Shown: positions 41,695-51,741, counted from the first letter of the stretch. The stretch: DNA of 64,000 nt from an uncultured Lachnospiraceae bacterium (GCA_910585635.1 CAJUFE010000019.1:1-64000); one strand, 5' to 3'. The notes: generated from the sequence alone by a model not told the origin. Numbers and translations: made by a program.

Positions 41695-43136
41695 TACCCG
41701 ATCAGCCAGTCATACAGCTCCTGGTACTTCAGCGCGGAAGTCCTCCAGGAGAAGTCCTGTGCCATAGCGCGGTCGATGATCTTGTTCCACTCCCGCCTCT
41801 TCTCGTAGTAGATGTATTTCGCATAGCGGATGCTGTTCAGCATCTCATGGGCATTATAATTGGTAAAGGAGAAGCCGGTCCCTCTGCCCTCATACTCGTT
41901 ATAGGGCTCTACCGTATCCTTTAAGCCGCCGGTCTCCCGGACGATCGGGACGGTGCCATAGCGCAGGGCCATCAGCTGGCTCAAGCCGCAGGGCTCGAAC
42001 AGGGACGGCATCAGGAACGCGTCGCAGGAAGCATAGATCCTGCGCGACAGGGGATCGGAGTAATAGATCTGGGCCGATACCCGGTCATTATATTTCCAGT
42101 CATAGTGGCGGAACATGTTCTCGTACTTCTCATCGCCGGTGCCTAAGACCACCAGCTGCACATCCTCCTCGCAGATCTCGTCCATCACGCACTGGATCAG
42201 GTCTAAGCCCTTCTGGTCGGTCAGACGGGACACGATGCCGATCATGAACTTGTTCTCGTCCTGCCTGAGCCCTAATTCCTCCTGGAGGGCCCTCTTGTTC
42301 TTGACCTTCTCCTTGCGGAAATTCTTCGCATTATAATTCTGGACGATCCTGGGATCTGTCTCCGGGTTAAAGTCATCATAGTCGATGCCGTTCACGATCC
42401 CCCGCAGGCTGTTGGAGCGGGCCCGCATCAGGCCGTCTAAGCCTTCGCCGTAGAAGGGTACCTTGATCTCCTCCGCATAGGTATCGCTGACGGTGGTGAT
42501 CGCATCTGCAAAGACGATACCGCCCTTTAGCATATTACCGTCCTTATAAGCCTCCAGCTTATCCGGGGTAAAGTAGTAGTCCGGCAGCTCGGAGAGCCGC
42601 TGGATCGTCTTCACGTCCCACACGCCCTGGAACTTTAAGTTATGGATCGTGATCACCGACTTCATGCTGGCAAAGAACTCGCCGTCGTGGAACTTATCCT
42701 TCAGATGTACAGGGATCAAGCCGGTCTGCCAGTCATGGCAGTGGACCACATCCGGCCTGAACCCGATCACCGGGAGCGCGGACAGGGACGCCTTGCAGAA
42801 GAAGGCGAACTTCTCCAGATCGTTATACCAGTCACCGTAGGGCTTCGGGCCGCAAAAATAGCTCTCATTGTCGATAAAGTAGAAGGTGATCCCCTCATAC
42901 ACATACCGCAGGATCCCCACATAACGGTCCTGGCCCAGATAGTTCATATAAAAATGATCCACATACTCCAGCTGATCTCGCCACTCCTGCTTGATACAGA
43001 GATATTTTGGGATCATGACACGCACATCAAAATAGTCCCTGTCAAAAGATTTTGGAAGGGACCCCGCCACGTCTGCCAGACCGCCCGTCTTGATAAAGGG
43101 TACGGCTTCAGATGCCACAAACAGTATCTTTTTCAT
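41691..43136 (-). CDS. glgA: Glycogen synthase
   Basis: A 481-residue GT5 enzyme that lengthens glycogen from ADP-glucose. It begins MKKILFVASEAVPFIKTGGLADV, best seen as KTGGLADVAGSLP, the ADP-glucose site, and ends with the GT-B motif FEPCGLSQLMALRYGTVPIV. I choose the ATG at 43136 behind GGAGG; the upstream open frame is not coding. No other glycogen genes are in the window. A TATACT-containing promoter may lie near 43180-43190. Confidence 0.94.
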   Translation of the reverse strand: MKKILFVASEAVPFIKTGGLADVAGSLPKSFDRDYFDVRVMIPKYLCIKQEWRDQLEYVDHFYMNYLGQDRYVGILRYVYEGITFYFIDNESYFCGPKPYGDWYNDLEKFAFFCKASLSALPVIGFRPDVVHCHDWQTGLIPVHLKDKFHDGEFFASMKSVITIHNLKFQGVWDVKTIQRLSELPDYYFTPDKLEAYKDGNMLKGGIVFADAITTVSDTYAEEIKVPFYGEGLDGLMRARSNSLRGIVNGIDYDDFNPETDPRIVQNYNAKNFRKEKVKNKRALQEELGLRQDENKFMIGIVSRLTDQKGLDLIQCVMDEICEEDVQLVVLGTGDEKYENMFRHYDWKYNDRVSAQIYYSDPLSRRIYASCDAFLMPSLFEPCGLSQLMALRYGTVPIVRETGGLKDTVEPYNEYEGRGTGFSFTNYNAHEMLNSIRYAKYIYYEKRREWNKIIDRAMAQDFSWRTSALKYQELYDWLIGY

Positions 43137-43476
43137 CAGAAAACCTCCTCGCCACACTTTGGTAACAAAATTGATAGGTATAGTATACAATACTTTTGCC
43201 TTTTTAGGAAGCACATTCTCAAGAATTTTGCGGATCTTTCGCTGTTTTTCCCGACCTTTTACGGCTTTTTCGGATACAAAAAACAGGCGGTGGAAAGATC
43301 TTCGGCAAAGTGGGCAAAGGCCGTTATGGATGAGCGCTCTCTCCTCTGCGGCGGACCGGCCGCTCCATGGGGGCGCGGGCGGGATCGCCCGATGCACCCT
43401 GCGGCATATCGCCAGCGGTGGGTCGGCCGCTCCATGGACGCACAGGTCTCCCGGCGGCAGGGTCAGGGGGATCCCA
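43137..43476. other. Intergenic region between spo0A and glgA with a 14-bp direct repeat
   Basis: CGGCCGCTCCATGG occurs twice (43357-43370 and 43424-43437). Between the copies is a small hairpin CGGGCG-GGAT-CGCCCG. No gene is supported here; the glgA leader and promoter occupy the lower end. Confidence 0.6.
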
Positions 43477-44280
43477 TCACATCCGCTTATAATCCAGCCG
43501 GATCTTGTCCGCGATCAGCGCGATGAACTCCGAGTTCGTGGGCTTTCCCCTGCCGGTGCTGACCGTATATCCGAAAAGCTCGTTCAGGGTCTCCAGATGT
43601 CCCCGGCTCCAGGCCACCTCGATGGCATGCCGGATGGCTCTCTCCACGCGGCTTGCCGTGGTCTGATGCTTTTTTGCGATCGCCGGGTATAAGATCTTCG
43701 TCACGGAGGACAGCATCTCATGGTCCTCCACGGACAGGATGATGGCATCCCGCAGATACTGATATCCCTTGATATGCGCGGGGATCCCGATCTCATGCAG
43801 CATGTGGGTTACATCATTCTCCAAGTTCTGCTCCATATATTCCTCTTTATCTACATAAGGCTTTACCGTACGCTTTTCTGCCCTGTCCTTAGACCGCTCT
43901 TTGATCCGTCCCACTCTTTTGACCTTGTCTACGATCACATCTCTGGAGAAGGGCTTCATGATATAATAATTGGCTCCCACCCGGAACGCGTCTGCCGTCA
44001 CATTTTCGCTACCAGCAGCCGTTACCATGATAAAAGCCGGCATCTTCTTGAGTGTATTATCCTTTCTCACTTTCTCCATCACAGATATCCCGTCCAAGCG
44101 CGGCATGATCACATCCAACAGCACTACATCCGGGGTCGTCTTGACGATCATATTGTATGCGTCTTCGCCATTTTCCGCTTTCCCTACTACAGAAAAGCCT
44201 TTCTCTGATTCCAAGATCTCCTGTAATTTCCCCAAAGTCTGCGGATTATCATCTGCGATCGCGATATTTAAGTCTCCCAT
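43477..44280 (-). CDS. spo0A: Sporulation master regulator Spo0A
   Basis: A 267-residue response regulator. The receiver domain holds the phosphorylated Asp in VVLLDVIMPRLDGI, and the C-terminal DNA-binding domain has ASRVERAIRHAIEVAW and GKPTNSEFIALIADKI, both hallmarks of Spo0A. It controls entry into sporulation. Here spoIVB, its common upstream neighbour, is missing; a terminator and its own promoter isolate it. A GGAGGAG site precedes the ATG. Confidence 0.97.
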   Translation of the reverse strand: MGDLNIAIADDNPQTLGKLQEILESEKGFSVVGKAENGEDAYNMIVKTTPDVVLLDVIMPRLDGISVMEKVRKDNTLKKMPAFIMVTAAGSENVTADAFRVGANYYIMKPFSRDVIVDKVKRVGRIKERSKDRAEKRTVKPYVDKEEYMEQNLENDVTHMLHEIGIPAHIKGYQYLRDAIILSVEDHEMLSSVTKILYPAIAKKHQTTASRVERAIRHAIEVAWSRGHLETLNELFGYTVSTGRGKPTNSEFIALIADKIRLDYKRM

Positions 44281-44325
44281 ACACCACTCCTCCTTGATCT
44301 TTTACACTATCACTTAACATTAGTG

Positions 44326-44355
44326 ATTATAGCCGATCCAAAATCTGACTCGCAA
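44326..44355 (-). promoter_or_regulatory. Promoter of spo0A
   Basis: TTGCGA (44350-44355) and TATAAT (44326-44331) with an 18-base spacer on the minus strand. No clear Spo0A box was seen. Confidence 0.65.
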
Positions 44356-44503
44356 TGGTATTCCATCGCAGGATCCGACAAAGGAATGGGGGTTTTCCCA
44401 GCATAGCTCCGGCGCTGTAGGCCCTTGTCCTCTTCTATTTTTGATCGATCTGCCCCTTGCCTCTAAATTTTATCTCTATTCTTTGTCCAAAAAGCCGATA
44501 CGC

Positions 44504-44554
44504 GGACAAAAAGCTGCCGCGCGGCGATCTTGGTCTTCGCCAGCGCGGCAGCTT
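44504..44554 (-). terminator. Terminator after the large membrane protein gene
   Basis: Perfect 12-bp stem AAGCTGCCGCGC/GCGCGGCAGCTT (44511-44554) followed by TTTTTG on the minus strand. It ends the tmk transcript before spo0A. Confidence 0.85.
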
Positions 44555-44591
44555 TCCTGTCGCCGTATCCTTTTATGGGCTATACCCGCCG

Positions 44592-47219
44592 TCAGTCCTC
44601 TTTCACGATATAACCTCGGTCAAATGCCTCCAGCTGCGCATCTGCCTCCGGCCCCGGCTCCCCCTCCAGATCCACATCGGCCAGGATGTTCCCATCCTCT
44701 ATCAAAAGATCCGTCAGGATACCGGCCCGGATACACTCCCGCAGCAGCCCAAAACCCTGATACGCTTCTGCCATATAGCCCGCCTCTACATACACATACT
44801 CGGTCTTTGCATACGCCATATAGGCCTTAAAGGCTCCCACATCCTCCACCAGATACTCATTCCCGCTGGAGCTGCTGATATCGGTGTAGGACTGGACATT
44901 GCATGGGAAGGAGAGCACCTCCAGATGCTCGCCAAAGGCGATCGCCCGGTTCTCCCGGTCCGCCCCCAGGACTGCCCAGATCTGCTCATTCCCCTTCTCC
45001 GCCATCGACTTATAAGCCTCCTCTTCATGGTCCCAGACCGCCGGCCCGGACAGGGAGAAGGGGGTCAGGCCCACGGACCAGGACAGGTTAGAGAGGGACA
45101 CCATCAGGCTGTTGAACAGGGTCAGCAAAAGGAGCAGGGCAGCGATCTGGCGCCGGAACCTTTTTCCCGTCCCCTGTACCCCTGCCCGCCATCCCAGCCT
45201 GGCGATCATGGCACAGCCGGATACGACTGTCAGGGTATAGAAGAGGATGAAATAATTCCCGTCCACCTGCTTTAAACTGTAGATGCTGTAGACGCTGGCC
45301 AGACCCAGGACGATCAGGAGGCTGCGCCCGTACCAGAGCAGGTCCCGCTGGACGGCCATGCCATCTCCAGGACCAGTCCTTTCCGGATCCGTCTCGGACC
45401 TATCTATCCTGCTCATTTTTGCTCCGGACCCATCTGTCCTGACCTGGCCTGCTCCGGGCCTATCTGCCCTGCTCAGCCTTGCTCTAAACCTATCTGTCCT
45501 GACCTGGCCTGCTCCGGGTCCATCTGTCCTTTCCTGACCGGTCCCCTCTCTCCTCGTCCTCCATCCCCGGTCCGGCAGGGATGTGAGCCACAGCAGACCG
45601 AAGAACACCACCGTGAGCGAGCACCAGGAGATCAGGACCCGGCTCATGTCCTGGGCCTCTGGCAGGATGAACACGCCCCAGAGCCGTTCGGCCAGCTGCA
45701 AAAGTTCCTCTGTGAAGGTAGGCTTGGCACCGTAGTCCGGCAGGTCCCAGACCAGGAAGGGATAGCGGATCTCGCAGCCCAGTTTCTGGAAGATCCCGGA
45801 AAATATGGAGGTGACCGGGACCCCCACGAACAGATAGGTGCGGTACCAGATCAGGCCTAATGCCGCCGCCGGGAGACATACAGATGCCCATGTCCTCCAC
45901 CGGGGCCAGGCCCCGGACCAGGACCGTGAGTGCCGCTCAGGCCGATCTACCCCGTTCCACCGCCCGGCGTGATCTGCCCCGTTCCACTGCCCGGCGCGAT
46001 CCTCCCGGATCCATATCCACGCAAGATACAGGACGCTCACGCCAAAAACAGCCGTGGAAAAGACCACCGCCGTCGGCTTCATGGTCCAGGAGAGGAACAA
46101 GGCTCCCAGGCTCACCGGCAGCCTGGAGGGTCTCCTGTCCTTCAGGAAATGCACCATATACAGGACGATGAGCAGCTGGAGGAGCAAGGTGATATTGTCC
46201 GTTTTTCCCGAGATCCCCATGTTCATGATCCCCGGGATCCCGGACAGGAGGAAGGGGACCAGACGGGCATAGCCCGGCTCCATATACTGCCTGGCGATGC
46301 GGTAGGCGGTATACAGGACCAGGGCGGTGACCCACAGGTTGAAGGCCTGCAGGAAGCTGTGGGAGGGCAGGTCACATAAAGGCAGGGTCAGGACCTCCCA
46401 CCCCTTAGGATAGGTGTAGACCAGGCTGACGGTCCCCATGTTCTCGTAGATCCCCCGGGGACCATTGTCCAGCATATATTCGGACCGGACTAGATACCAC
46501 AAGGTATCGTGGTCCAGGGAGATCGCCATGCGTCCGGCCTGAAGGAGGAACATCAGCAGGATGAAAGCCAGCATGAGCCGGCCCGCACATCGCCGCAGGA
46601 AGGCGGTCCTATCCTGGCGCTGCCATGCCCTTGCACCTGACAGCGGATGTTCTTCCCCGCCAAAGAGCCTGGCAGCCACCCTCCGCATACCTGGGCTCAA
46701 GCCGTCTGCCTGGCGGCTGATCTTCACGGCAAAGAGCACGGCCATGACCAGTCCAGACAGGACCGCCACCAGGCGCAGGATGGGGATCGCCCCGATCCCC
46801 GCGGCAGACAGCAGCGCGTACAGCGTGATGATCCCGGAAGCGCCCAGGAGAAAGTCCGCCCCATAGCCTGCTCCCTCCGGCGCCTCTAAGCGGAAGATAT
46901 CATGCCGCAGCAGATAGCCTGCTCCGCAGATATAGGCCAGATATAGGCCGGCGGCCGCCATGGGCAGGAGGGCCCCATGGCACCACAAAAAGAAGCCTCC
47001 GATCAACCCCACCGCCGCCAGCTTCCAACCTGTCCTTTTGCCTGTACAAAGGCTTAGGGCCAACAGCAGGTACACCACCGCCAGCTCCGCTGCCATGGCC
47101 CGGTACGCTGGCGTGGAGACGGCCCAGGCGTAAACGCCCCGCAACACCAGCCTGTCCACACACAGGACCATGAGACCGGCCATGACCAGGGTCAGGGCTA
47201 CGGCTCGCCAATTTTTCAT
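44592..47219 (-). CDS. Large multi-spanning membrane protein, possible glycosyltransferase
   Basis: An 875-residue protein with many membrane helices and a C-terminal soluble part. The segment DHDTLWYLVRSEYMLDNGP in a large early loop recalls the acidic motif of PMT/ArnT-like (GT-C) glycosyltransferases, but I cannot assign a family with certainty. Residues about 553-613 are an insertion with Arg-Thr-Asp repeats (GAGQVRTD), and 406-430 has WNG repeats. I start at 47219 with AAGGAAAG upstream. It follows tmk by 43 bases. Confidence 0.6.
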   Translation of the reverse strand: MKNWRAVALTLVMAGLMVLCVDRLVLRGVYAWAVSTPAYRAMAAELAVVYLLLALSLCTGKRTGWKLAAVGLIGGFFLWCHGALLPMAAAGLYLAYICGAGYLLRHDIFRLEAPEGAGYGADFLLGASGIITLYALLSAAGIGAIPILRLVAVLSGLVMAVLFAVKISRQADGLSPGMRRVAARLFGGEEHPLSGARAWQRQDRTAFLRRCAGRLMLAFILLMFLLQAGRMAISLDHDTLWYLVRSEYMLDNGPRGIYENMGTVSLVYTYPKGWEVLTLPLCDLPSHSFLQAFNLWVTALVLYTAYRIARQYMEPGYARLVPFLLSGIPGIMNMGISGKTDNITLLLQLLIVLYMVHFLKDRRPSRLPVSLGALFLSWTMKPTAVVFSTAVFGVSVLYLAWIWIREDRAGQWNGADHAGRWNGVDRPERHSRSWSGAWPRWRTWASVCLPAAALGLIWYRTYLFVGVPVTSIFSGIFQKLGCEIRYPFLVWDLPDYGAKPTFTEELLQLAERLWGVFILPEAQDMSRVLISWCSLTVVFFGLLWLTSLPDRGWRTRREGTGQERTDGPGAGQVRTDRFRARLSRADRPGAGQVRTDGSGAKMSRIDRSETDPERTGPGDGMAVQRDLLWYGRSLLIVLGLASVYSIYSLKQVDGNYFILFYTLTVVSGCAMIARLGWRAGVQGTGKRFRRQIAALLLLLTLFNSLMVSLSNLSWSVGLTPFSLSGPAVWDHEEEAYKSMAEKGNEQIWAVLGADRENRAIAFGEHLEVLSFPCNVQSYTDISSSSGNEYLVEDVGAFKAYMAYAKTEYVYVEAGYMAEAYQGFGLLRECIRAGILTDLLIEDGNILADVDLEGEPGPEADAQLEAFDRGYIVKED

Positions 47220-47262
47220 CGCTTTCTTTCCTTTCCAGATACCCGGTCTGGGCATGTGTATT

Positions 47263-47883
47263 TTAAAAAAACGCCTGGAGCTTTTCCCAGACCGCCTCTG
47301 CCACCACATCTACAGGGCGTGTCCCATCCACCCAAAGGATCGTCTCTGTATCCTTCGTCCGTTCAAAGGCTTCCAGATATCGTTCCCGCACAGCCTCCAG
47401 CCTGGACTGCTCCTCGAAAAGCTCCCGGCTGGCCCGTCCCTTTACGATCCGCTCGATCGCCATCTTTGGGGGGACATCGATAAAGACCGTGGCCGTGGGC
47501 CGCAGGATCTTCCTGCTCTCCTCATTCGCCTGGATCACCCAGTCCATGGGCATATCCACACTCTGATAGGCATAGGAGGAAAAATAATACCGATCTGTGA
47601 GCACTGTGGTCCCAGCCTCCACCTTCATCCGGATCCCGTCCACATCATTTAGGAGGTGGTCCAGGCGGTCCGCTACAAAAAGGGCGGCGATCACCTTCGG
47701 ATCCATCTTGATCCTCCCTGTCAGGACCTGTCGGATCATGGCCCCGATCGGGGACGCGGTAGGCTCCATGGTCGTATAGACCGGGACGCCTTCTCTTTTC
47801 AGCCGCTCTGCCAACAGCATAAGCTGTGTGCTCTTCCCGCTCCCATCGATCCCTTCAAAGGCCAGCAGCCTCCCTTTCTTCAT
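47263..47883 (-). CDS. tmk: Thymidylate kinase
   Basis: A 206-residue kinase that converts dTMP to dTDP. The P-loop is FEGIDGSGKST and the DRY motif is in TVLTDRYYFSSYAY. The ATG at 47883 has AAGGA five bases upstream; the open frame extends further but without support. It lies between a polysaccharide deacetylase-like gene and the large membrane protein. Confidence 0.92.
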   Translation of the reverse strand: MKKGRLLAFEGIDGSGKSTQLMLLAERLKREGVPVYTTMEPTASPIGAMIRQVLTGRIKMDPKVIAALFVADRLDHLLNDVDGIRMKVEAGTTVLTDRYYFSSYAYQSVDMPMDWVIQANEESRKILRPTATVFIDVPPKMAIERIVKGRASRELFEEQSRLEAVRERYLEAFERTKDTETILWVDGTRPVDVVAEAVWEKLQAFF

Positions 47884-48017
47884 CTCGGTCCTTTTTTGTA
47901 TCCCGTCTTTCATTGTTTTTAACCTCTTCCGTATCATTGACTTCCATCTTATCCTATCATGATCCCCAGGCTCTGACAAGGGTGCAGGGCAAAGTCTGGA
48001 GGTGCGGCTAAAGCTGC

Positions 48018-48887
48018 TCAGTCCGCCCGCTGCCGCCCATCCACATCCAAATGGTAGTCCTCCCGGATGATCATCTGGGACAAAGGCGTTATGACGGCCC
48101 CTCTCTCCTTTAGCCCCCTCACGATCTCTCCCAGGGCTCCTGGCGTATATCTTGCGCCGCAGTGGAACCGCAGGATGCTCCCGGCCTGGAGCCCTTCGGC
48201 TCCCAGCACCTGCTTTTTTAGCTGCTCCTGCCCATAGTCCTTCCAGTCAAAGGAGTCCACATCCCACAGCACCGGCTGGCAGCCCAGGCCGCAGATCAGA
48301 GTGAGCAGCTCGTCGTCGTATCGGTCCGCTGGCGGTCTGAAAAGTACAGGCTCCTTTCCGGTGGCCTCCTGGATAGCCTGGCGGGCCTGCAAGATCTCCT
48401 CCCGGCGTTCCTCCCGCCCGATCGTCTCCATGGACCGGCCGCTCAACCCCAGGCTCCCGATATCATGACCCCGCCTTCCGATCTCCTTTGCAAGAGCAGG
48501 CTGCTCTAAGGCCCAGTGGCCGCTGATGAAAAAGGTTGCACGGACCTGCTCCTCATCCAGGACTCCCAGGACCTCCTCCACCCCTTCGGTCCCCTTGGTC
48601 AGCTCAAAGGTCAGCGCCACCTGTGGCAGGCCATTGTCCACGCTGCAGATCGGGCGCAGCCCTTCCTCGGTCCTGTGGCTGCGCCCCTGAGCCAGGTTCC
48701 TGACCTTCCCGCCCCCGGTCTGTATGGCCTGCCGTCCGGCAGAAAACAGGGACAGGACGCTTAAAGTCCCCAAGAAGATCACCATCCAGAAGACCCCGTT
48801 TTCCGCCGCGCAGGCAAGGGGCTTCCAGCGCAGCGCCGCCCACAGCCCGTCCTTCAGCCTGCTCCTGTCTTTTTTCTCGCTCCCCAT
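48018..48887 (-). CDS. Polysaccharide deacetylase-like protein with lost catalytic residues
   Basis: A 289-residue protein with one N-terminal membrane helix (VFWMVIFLGTLSVLSLF) and an extracytoplasmic NodB fold. The usual metal motifs are degraded: TFDD is TFELT, and the His-x3-His motif reads GSLGLSGRS. RPPADRYDDE keeps the Arg-Pro-Pro element. It is therefore probably not an active deacetylase, like several sporulation-associated paralogues (YlxY type). A GGAGGA site precedes the ATG at 48887. Confidence 0.8.
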   Translation of the reverse strand: MGSEKKDRSRLKDGLWAALRWKPLACAAENGVFWMVIFLGTLSVLSLFSAGRQAIQTGGGKVRNLAQGRSHRTEEGLRPICSVDNGLPQVALTFELTKGTEGVEEVLGVLDEEQVRATFFISGHWALEQPALAKEIGRRGHDIGSLGLSGRSMETIGREERREEILQARQAIQEATGKEPVLFRPPADRYDDELLTLICGLGCQPVLWDVDSFDWKDYGQEQLKKQVLGAEGLQAGSILRFHCGARYTPGALGEIVRGLKERGAVITPLSQMIIREDYHLDVDGRQRAD

Positions 48888-49023
48888 ACTCTCCTCCTTC
48901 TCACATCTGCACAGTGATGGCGGCGCTCCCATCCACAACGATCGCTGCATCTGTCCTGCCCTCCTTCCACACCAGAGGACACATCTCATCCCTGACGCCC
49001 CCTCTGCTGCCGGAGGCTTCATC

Positions 49024-50550
49024 TCATCCCCGGCGTCCCTCTGTTGCCGAGGTCGGCACCTGCCCCGCCAGCCCCTGGGCCGCCGGGAACCGCACCTGTC
49101 CCGCCAGAAGGAACAGGGCCGCCAGGTTGGGCAGGGCCATCAGGCCGTTGAAGATATCCGACAAGAGCCACACCTTCCCCATCCCGGCCAGGCATCCGGT
49201 GACCACGGACACGAGATAGGCCCACCGATAGACTCGGGAAAGCCCGGTCTCGCCAGGCTCTTCTCTGCCCTTTCTGTCATCCGCGCCTCTACCTGGATCC
49301 CCAGCCATCCCTCTGTCCGTCCTTCTGCCTGCAGTTCTCCTGCGCACCTTCCACCGCCCTCTTTTTTCCTCCAGATAAGCCAGCGCCTGGCTCCCCAAGT
49401 AATACCAGGCGATGATGGTAGCAAAAGCGAAGAGGACCAACGACAAGGACAGCACATAGCCGCCCAGATCCCCCAGATACAGGGCAAAGCACCAGGAGGT
49501 CAGAGCTGCGCCCTGCAGGCCCAGATCCCCTCCGGCCTTTTGGATGCCGCACAGCAGGGCCAGGCCGGTCAACGTGCAGACCAGGATCGTGTCAAAGAAC
49601 ACCTCGAACATGGCCCACATCCCCTGGAGCCCAGGATCCTCCCCTGGTGAATCCCCGTGGAGGATCGCCATGCTCCCTAGGCCCGCCTCATTAGAGAACA
49701 CACCTCGGGCCAGGCCATAGCGCATGGCCTGACTGATCCCGGTCCCCGCTGCCCCGCCGGCAGCCGCCCGCAGGCAGAAGGCCTCGCGGAAGATGTCCTG
49801 GAGGACGACAGGCAGCGTCTCACGGCAGAAACAGATCACCGCCAGCGCGAAAAAGATATAGAGGCCTGCGGAAAAGGGGACCAGCCGTGCGGCCGCCTGA
49901 CCGATCTTCTCCCGTCCGCCCCGGATGACGGCAGCCGTCAAAAGCCCCAGCCCTGCAGCGGTCAAAAGCTTTGGCAGGCGGAAGGCGTAGGCGACGGTAT
50001 CCGCCAGGGAATTGGCCTGGACCATGGAGCCCATCCCCAGAGAGCACAGGAGGGCAAAGAGCGCATAAAGCCCTGCCAGCAGCGGCCTTTTCGCCAGTCT
50101 CTCCAGATACACGAAGGGGCCGCAGAGAACGCGCCCGTCCTGTTCCCGCAGGCGGCTCTTGATGCCCAGATACACCTCTCCATAAGCTGTCATCATCCCC
50201 AGGGCCGCTGACGCCCACATCCAGAACAGCGCGCCAGGACCGCCGGCGGTGATCGCTGTGGCCACGCCCACGATATTGCCCGTCCCCACGGTGGCCGCCA
50301 ACGCCGTGCAGGCCGTCTTGATCTGCGCCCCTTGCAAGGTCCGCCGGTCTGCATCCCTTGCTCCCGCCCCTGGGCCGGAGGCCTCCTCTGGAGCCCCCTC
50401 CCTAAATAGGCTCCCCACGGTGGCCCTCCACCAGGTCATGAGGCCGCGCACCTGAAAACAGCGGGAACGGACCGTATAGACCGCCCCTGCCGCCAAAAAA
50501 AGCGCCATCAGCCACGGCCCCCACAGGACCCTATGGACTAGCTCCAGCAT
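49024..50550 (-). CDS. Alanine/glycine:cation symporter (AGCS family)
   Basis: A 508-residue Na+-coupled amino-acid symporter. TALAATVGTGNIVGVATAI and FSNEAGLGSMAILHG are AGCS signatures. Residues about 410-450 are a basic hydrophilic insert (Arg/Gly/Asp-rich) not found in ordinary members. I start at 50550, behind GGAGGGG. It imports alanine, glycine or related amino acids; the exact substrate is unknown. Confidence 0.88.
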   Translation of the reverse strand: MLELVHRVLWGPWLMALFLAAGAVYTVRSRCFQVRGLMTWWRATVGSLFREGAPEEASGPGAGARDADRRTLQGAQIKTACTALAATVGTGNIVGVATAITAGGPGALFWMWASAALGMMTAYGEVYLGIKSRLREQDGRVLCGPFVYLERLAKRPLLAGLYALFALLCSLGMGSMVQANSLADTVAYAFRLPKLLTAAGLGLLTAAVIRGGREKIGQAAARLVPFSAGLYIFFALAVICFCRETLPVVLQDIFREAFCLRAAAGGAAGTGISQAMRYGLARGVFSNEAGLGSMAILHGDSPGEDPGLQGMWAMFEVFFDTILVCTLTGLALLCGIQKAGGDLGLQGAALTSWCFALYLGDLGGYVLSLSLVLFAFATIIAWYYLGSQALAYLEEKRGRWKVRRRTAGRRTDRGMAGDPGRGADDRKGREEPGETGLSRVYRWAYLVSVVTGCLAGMGKVWLLSDIFNGLMALPNLAALFLLAGQVRFPAAQGLAGQVPTSATEGRRG

Positions 50551-50671
50551 CCTTACCCCTCCGTCTTTCCTTCCCTGTTTAAATACTCTATGGCGCCGGG
50601 ATTTTGGATATGACAAACTTTTCGGCCACTTTTCACATCTATACCGGCCGCAAACTGGGTAAAACGTCCTC

Positions 50672-50700
50672 TGGGCATCTTGTCGCTTTTATGGTATAAT
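50672..50700 (+). promoter_or_regulatory. Promoter of the phospholipase C-like gene
   Basis: TATAAT (50695-50700) with an extended -10 TG at 50692 and a weak TGGGCA (50672-50677) 17 bases upstream. Confidence 0.6.
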
Positions 50701-50757
50701 ATCGATATCCTTATGACCGGACGCACATAAACACCATCACGAAAGGAGGACGTCCCT

Positions 50758-51741
50758 TTGCCAGGCTTCACCACCCATTACATCCTTGGCATGAAGGCCT
50801 TTAACGACCTTCCCCCAGCCCACTTAAAGTCCATCATCTCCAAATACCGCTGGCTCTACCAGCTGGGGCTCCAGGGCCCGGATATCTTTTTTTACAATAT
50901 CCCGGTACTCCGCCACCGGGACCATCGGAATGTGGGCTCCTATATGCACGAGCACCATGTGAACGACTTTTTTGCCCGCTGCATCGAGCACCTGGCCGCC
51001 ATCCCCTCCCGGCAGCAGCGGGAACAGGGGATCGCCTATATGGCCGGCTTTTTCTGTCACTATATCGGCGACTACATCTGCCACCCTTATGTCTACGGCC
51101 GGATCGGCTATGACCCGAAGAACCCTACGGTCCAGGCCCACGGCCTCCATGCCCTTTTGGAAAATGACTTAGACGCCCTCCTGCTCATCCACTACAAAAA
51201 GAAAAAGCCGTCCCAGTTCAACCAGGCGGCTACGATCTGCTTAAATGGTCTGGAGACCCAGTTCATCTCCCGTTTTCTCGCGGATCGGATCAATGCGACC
51301 TACTATCCGATCACCCCGAAGAACAACTACCAGGTATCGCCCGCGATGATCCATCGGTCGATCCTGGCACTGCGCTTCGGCTGTCGCACCCTGGCCGATC
51401 CCCAGGGCAAAAAGAAGGATAAGATCGCCTTTGTGGAATCGATCTTCCTAAAAAACCCGGTGGCCTCCCAGAAGCTGGTGACCGACGATGTAGAAGATCC
51501 CCGGTGGAGCCTGAACCTGGACCACCAGGCCTGGACCAACCCCTGGGACACCTCCCTGGCCAGCACCGTCTCCTTCCCCCAGCTCTTTAAGCAATGTCTG
51601 GGCAAATGCAGCACCGTCTACTACTACTTCAACGCCCTCCTGGCCAAGGACGGGGTCCAGGAAGCGGTCTTGCCCGCTCTGCTGGAAGAGCTGGGGGACC
51701 ACTCCTATCACAGCGGCCTGCCTGTTGTGGATCTGTTCTGA
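50758..51741 (+). CDS. Zinc-dependent phospholipase C family protein
   Basis: A 327-residue protein of the zinc-dependent phospholipase C family. It begins PGFTTHYILGMKAF and has the His/Asp-rich LGLQGPDIFFY, MHEHHVNDFF, GFFCHYIGDYICHPYVYG and AHGLHALLEND metal-binding segments. It lacks a signal peptide, so secretion is doubtful. The start codon is TTG, preceded by AAAGGAGG. It is one of three plus-strand genes of the window and stands alone. Confidence 0.85.
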   Translation: MPGFTTHYILGMKAFNDLPPAHLKSIISKYRWLYQLGLQGPDIFFYNIPVLRHRDHRNVGSYMHEHHVNDFFARCIEHLAAIPSRQQREQGIAYMAGFFCHYIGDYICHPYVYGRIGYDPKNPTVQAHGLHALLENDLDALLLIHYKKKKPSQFNQAATICLNGLETQFISRFLADRINATYYPITPKNNYQVSPAMIHRSILALRFGCRTLADPQGKKKDKIAFVESIFLKNPVASQKLVTDDVEDPRWSLNLDHQAWTNPWDTSLASTVSFPQLFKQCLGKCSTVYYYFNALLAKDGVQEAVLPALLEELGDHSYHSGLPVVDLF

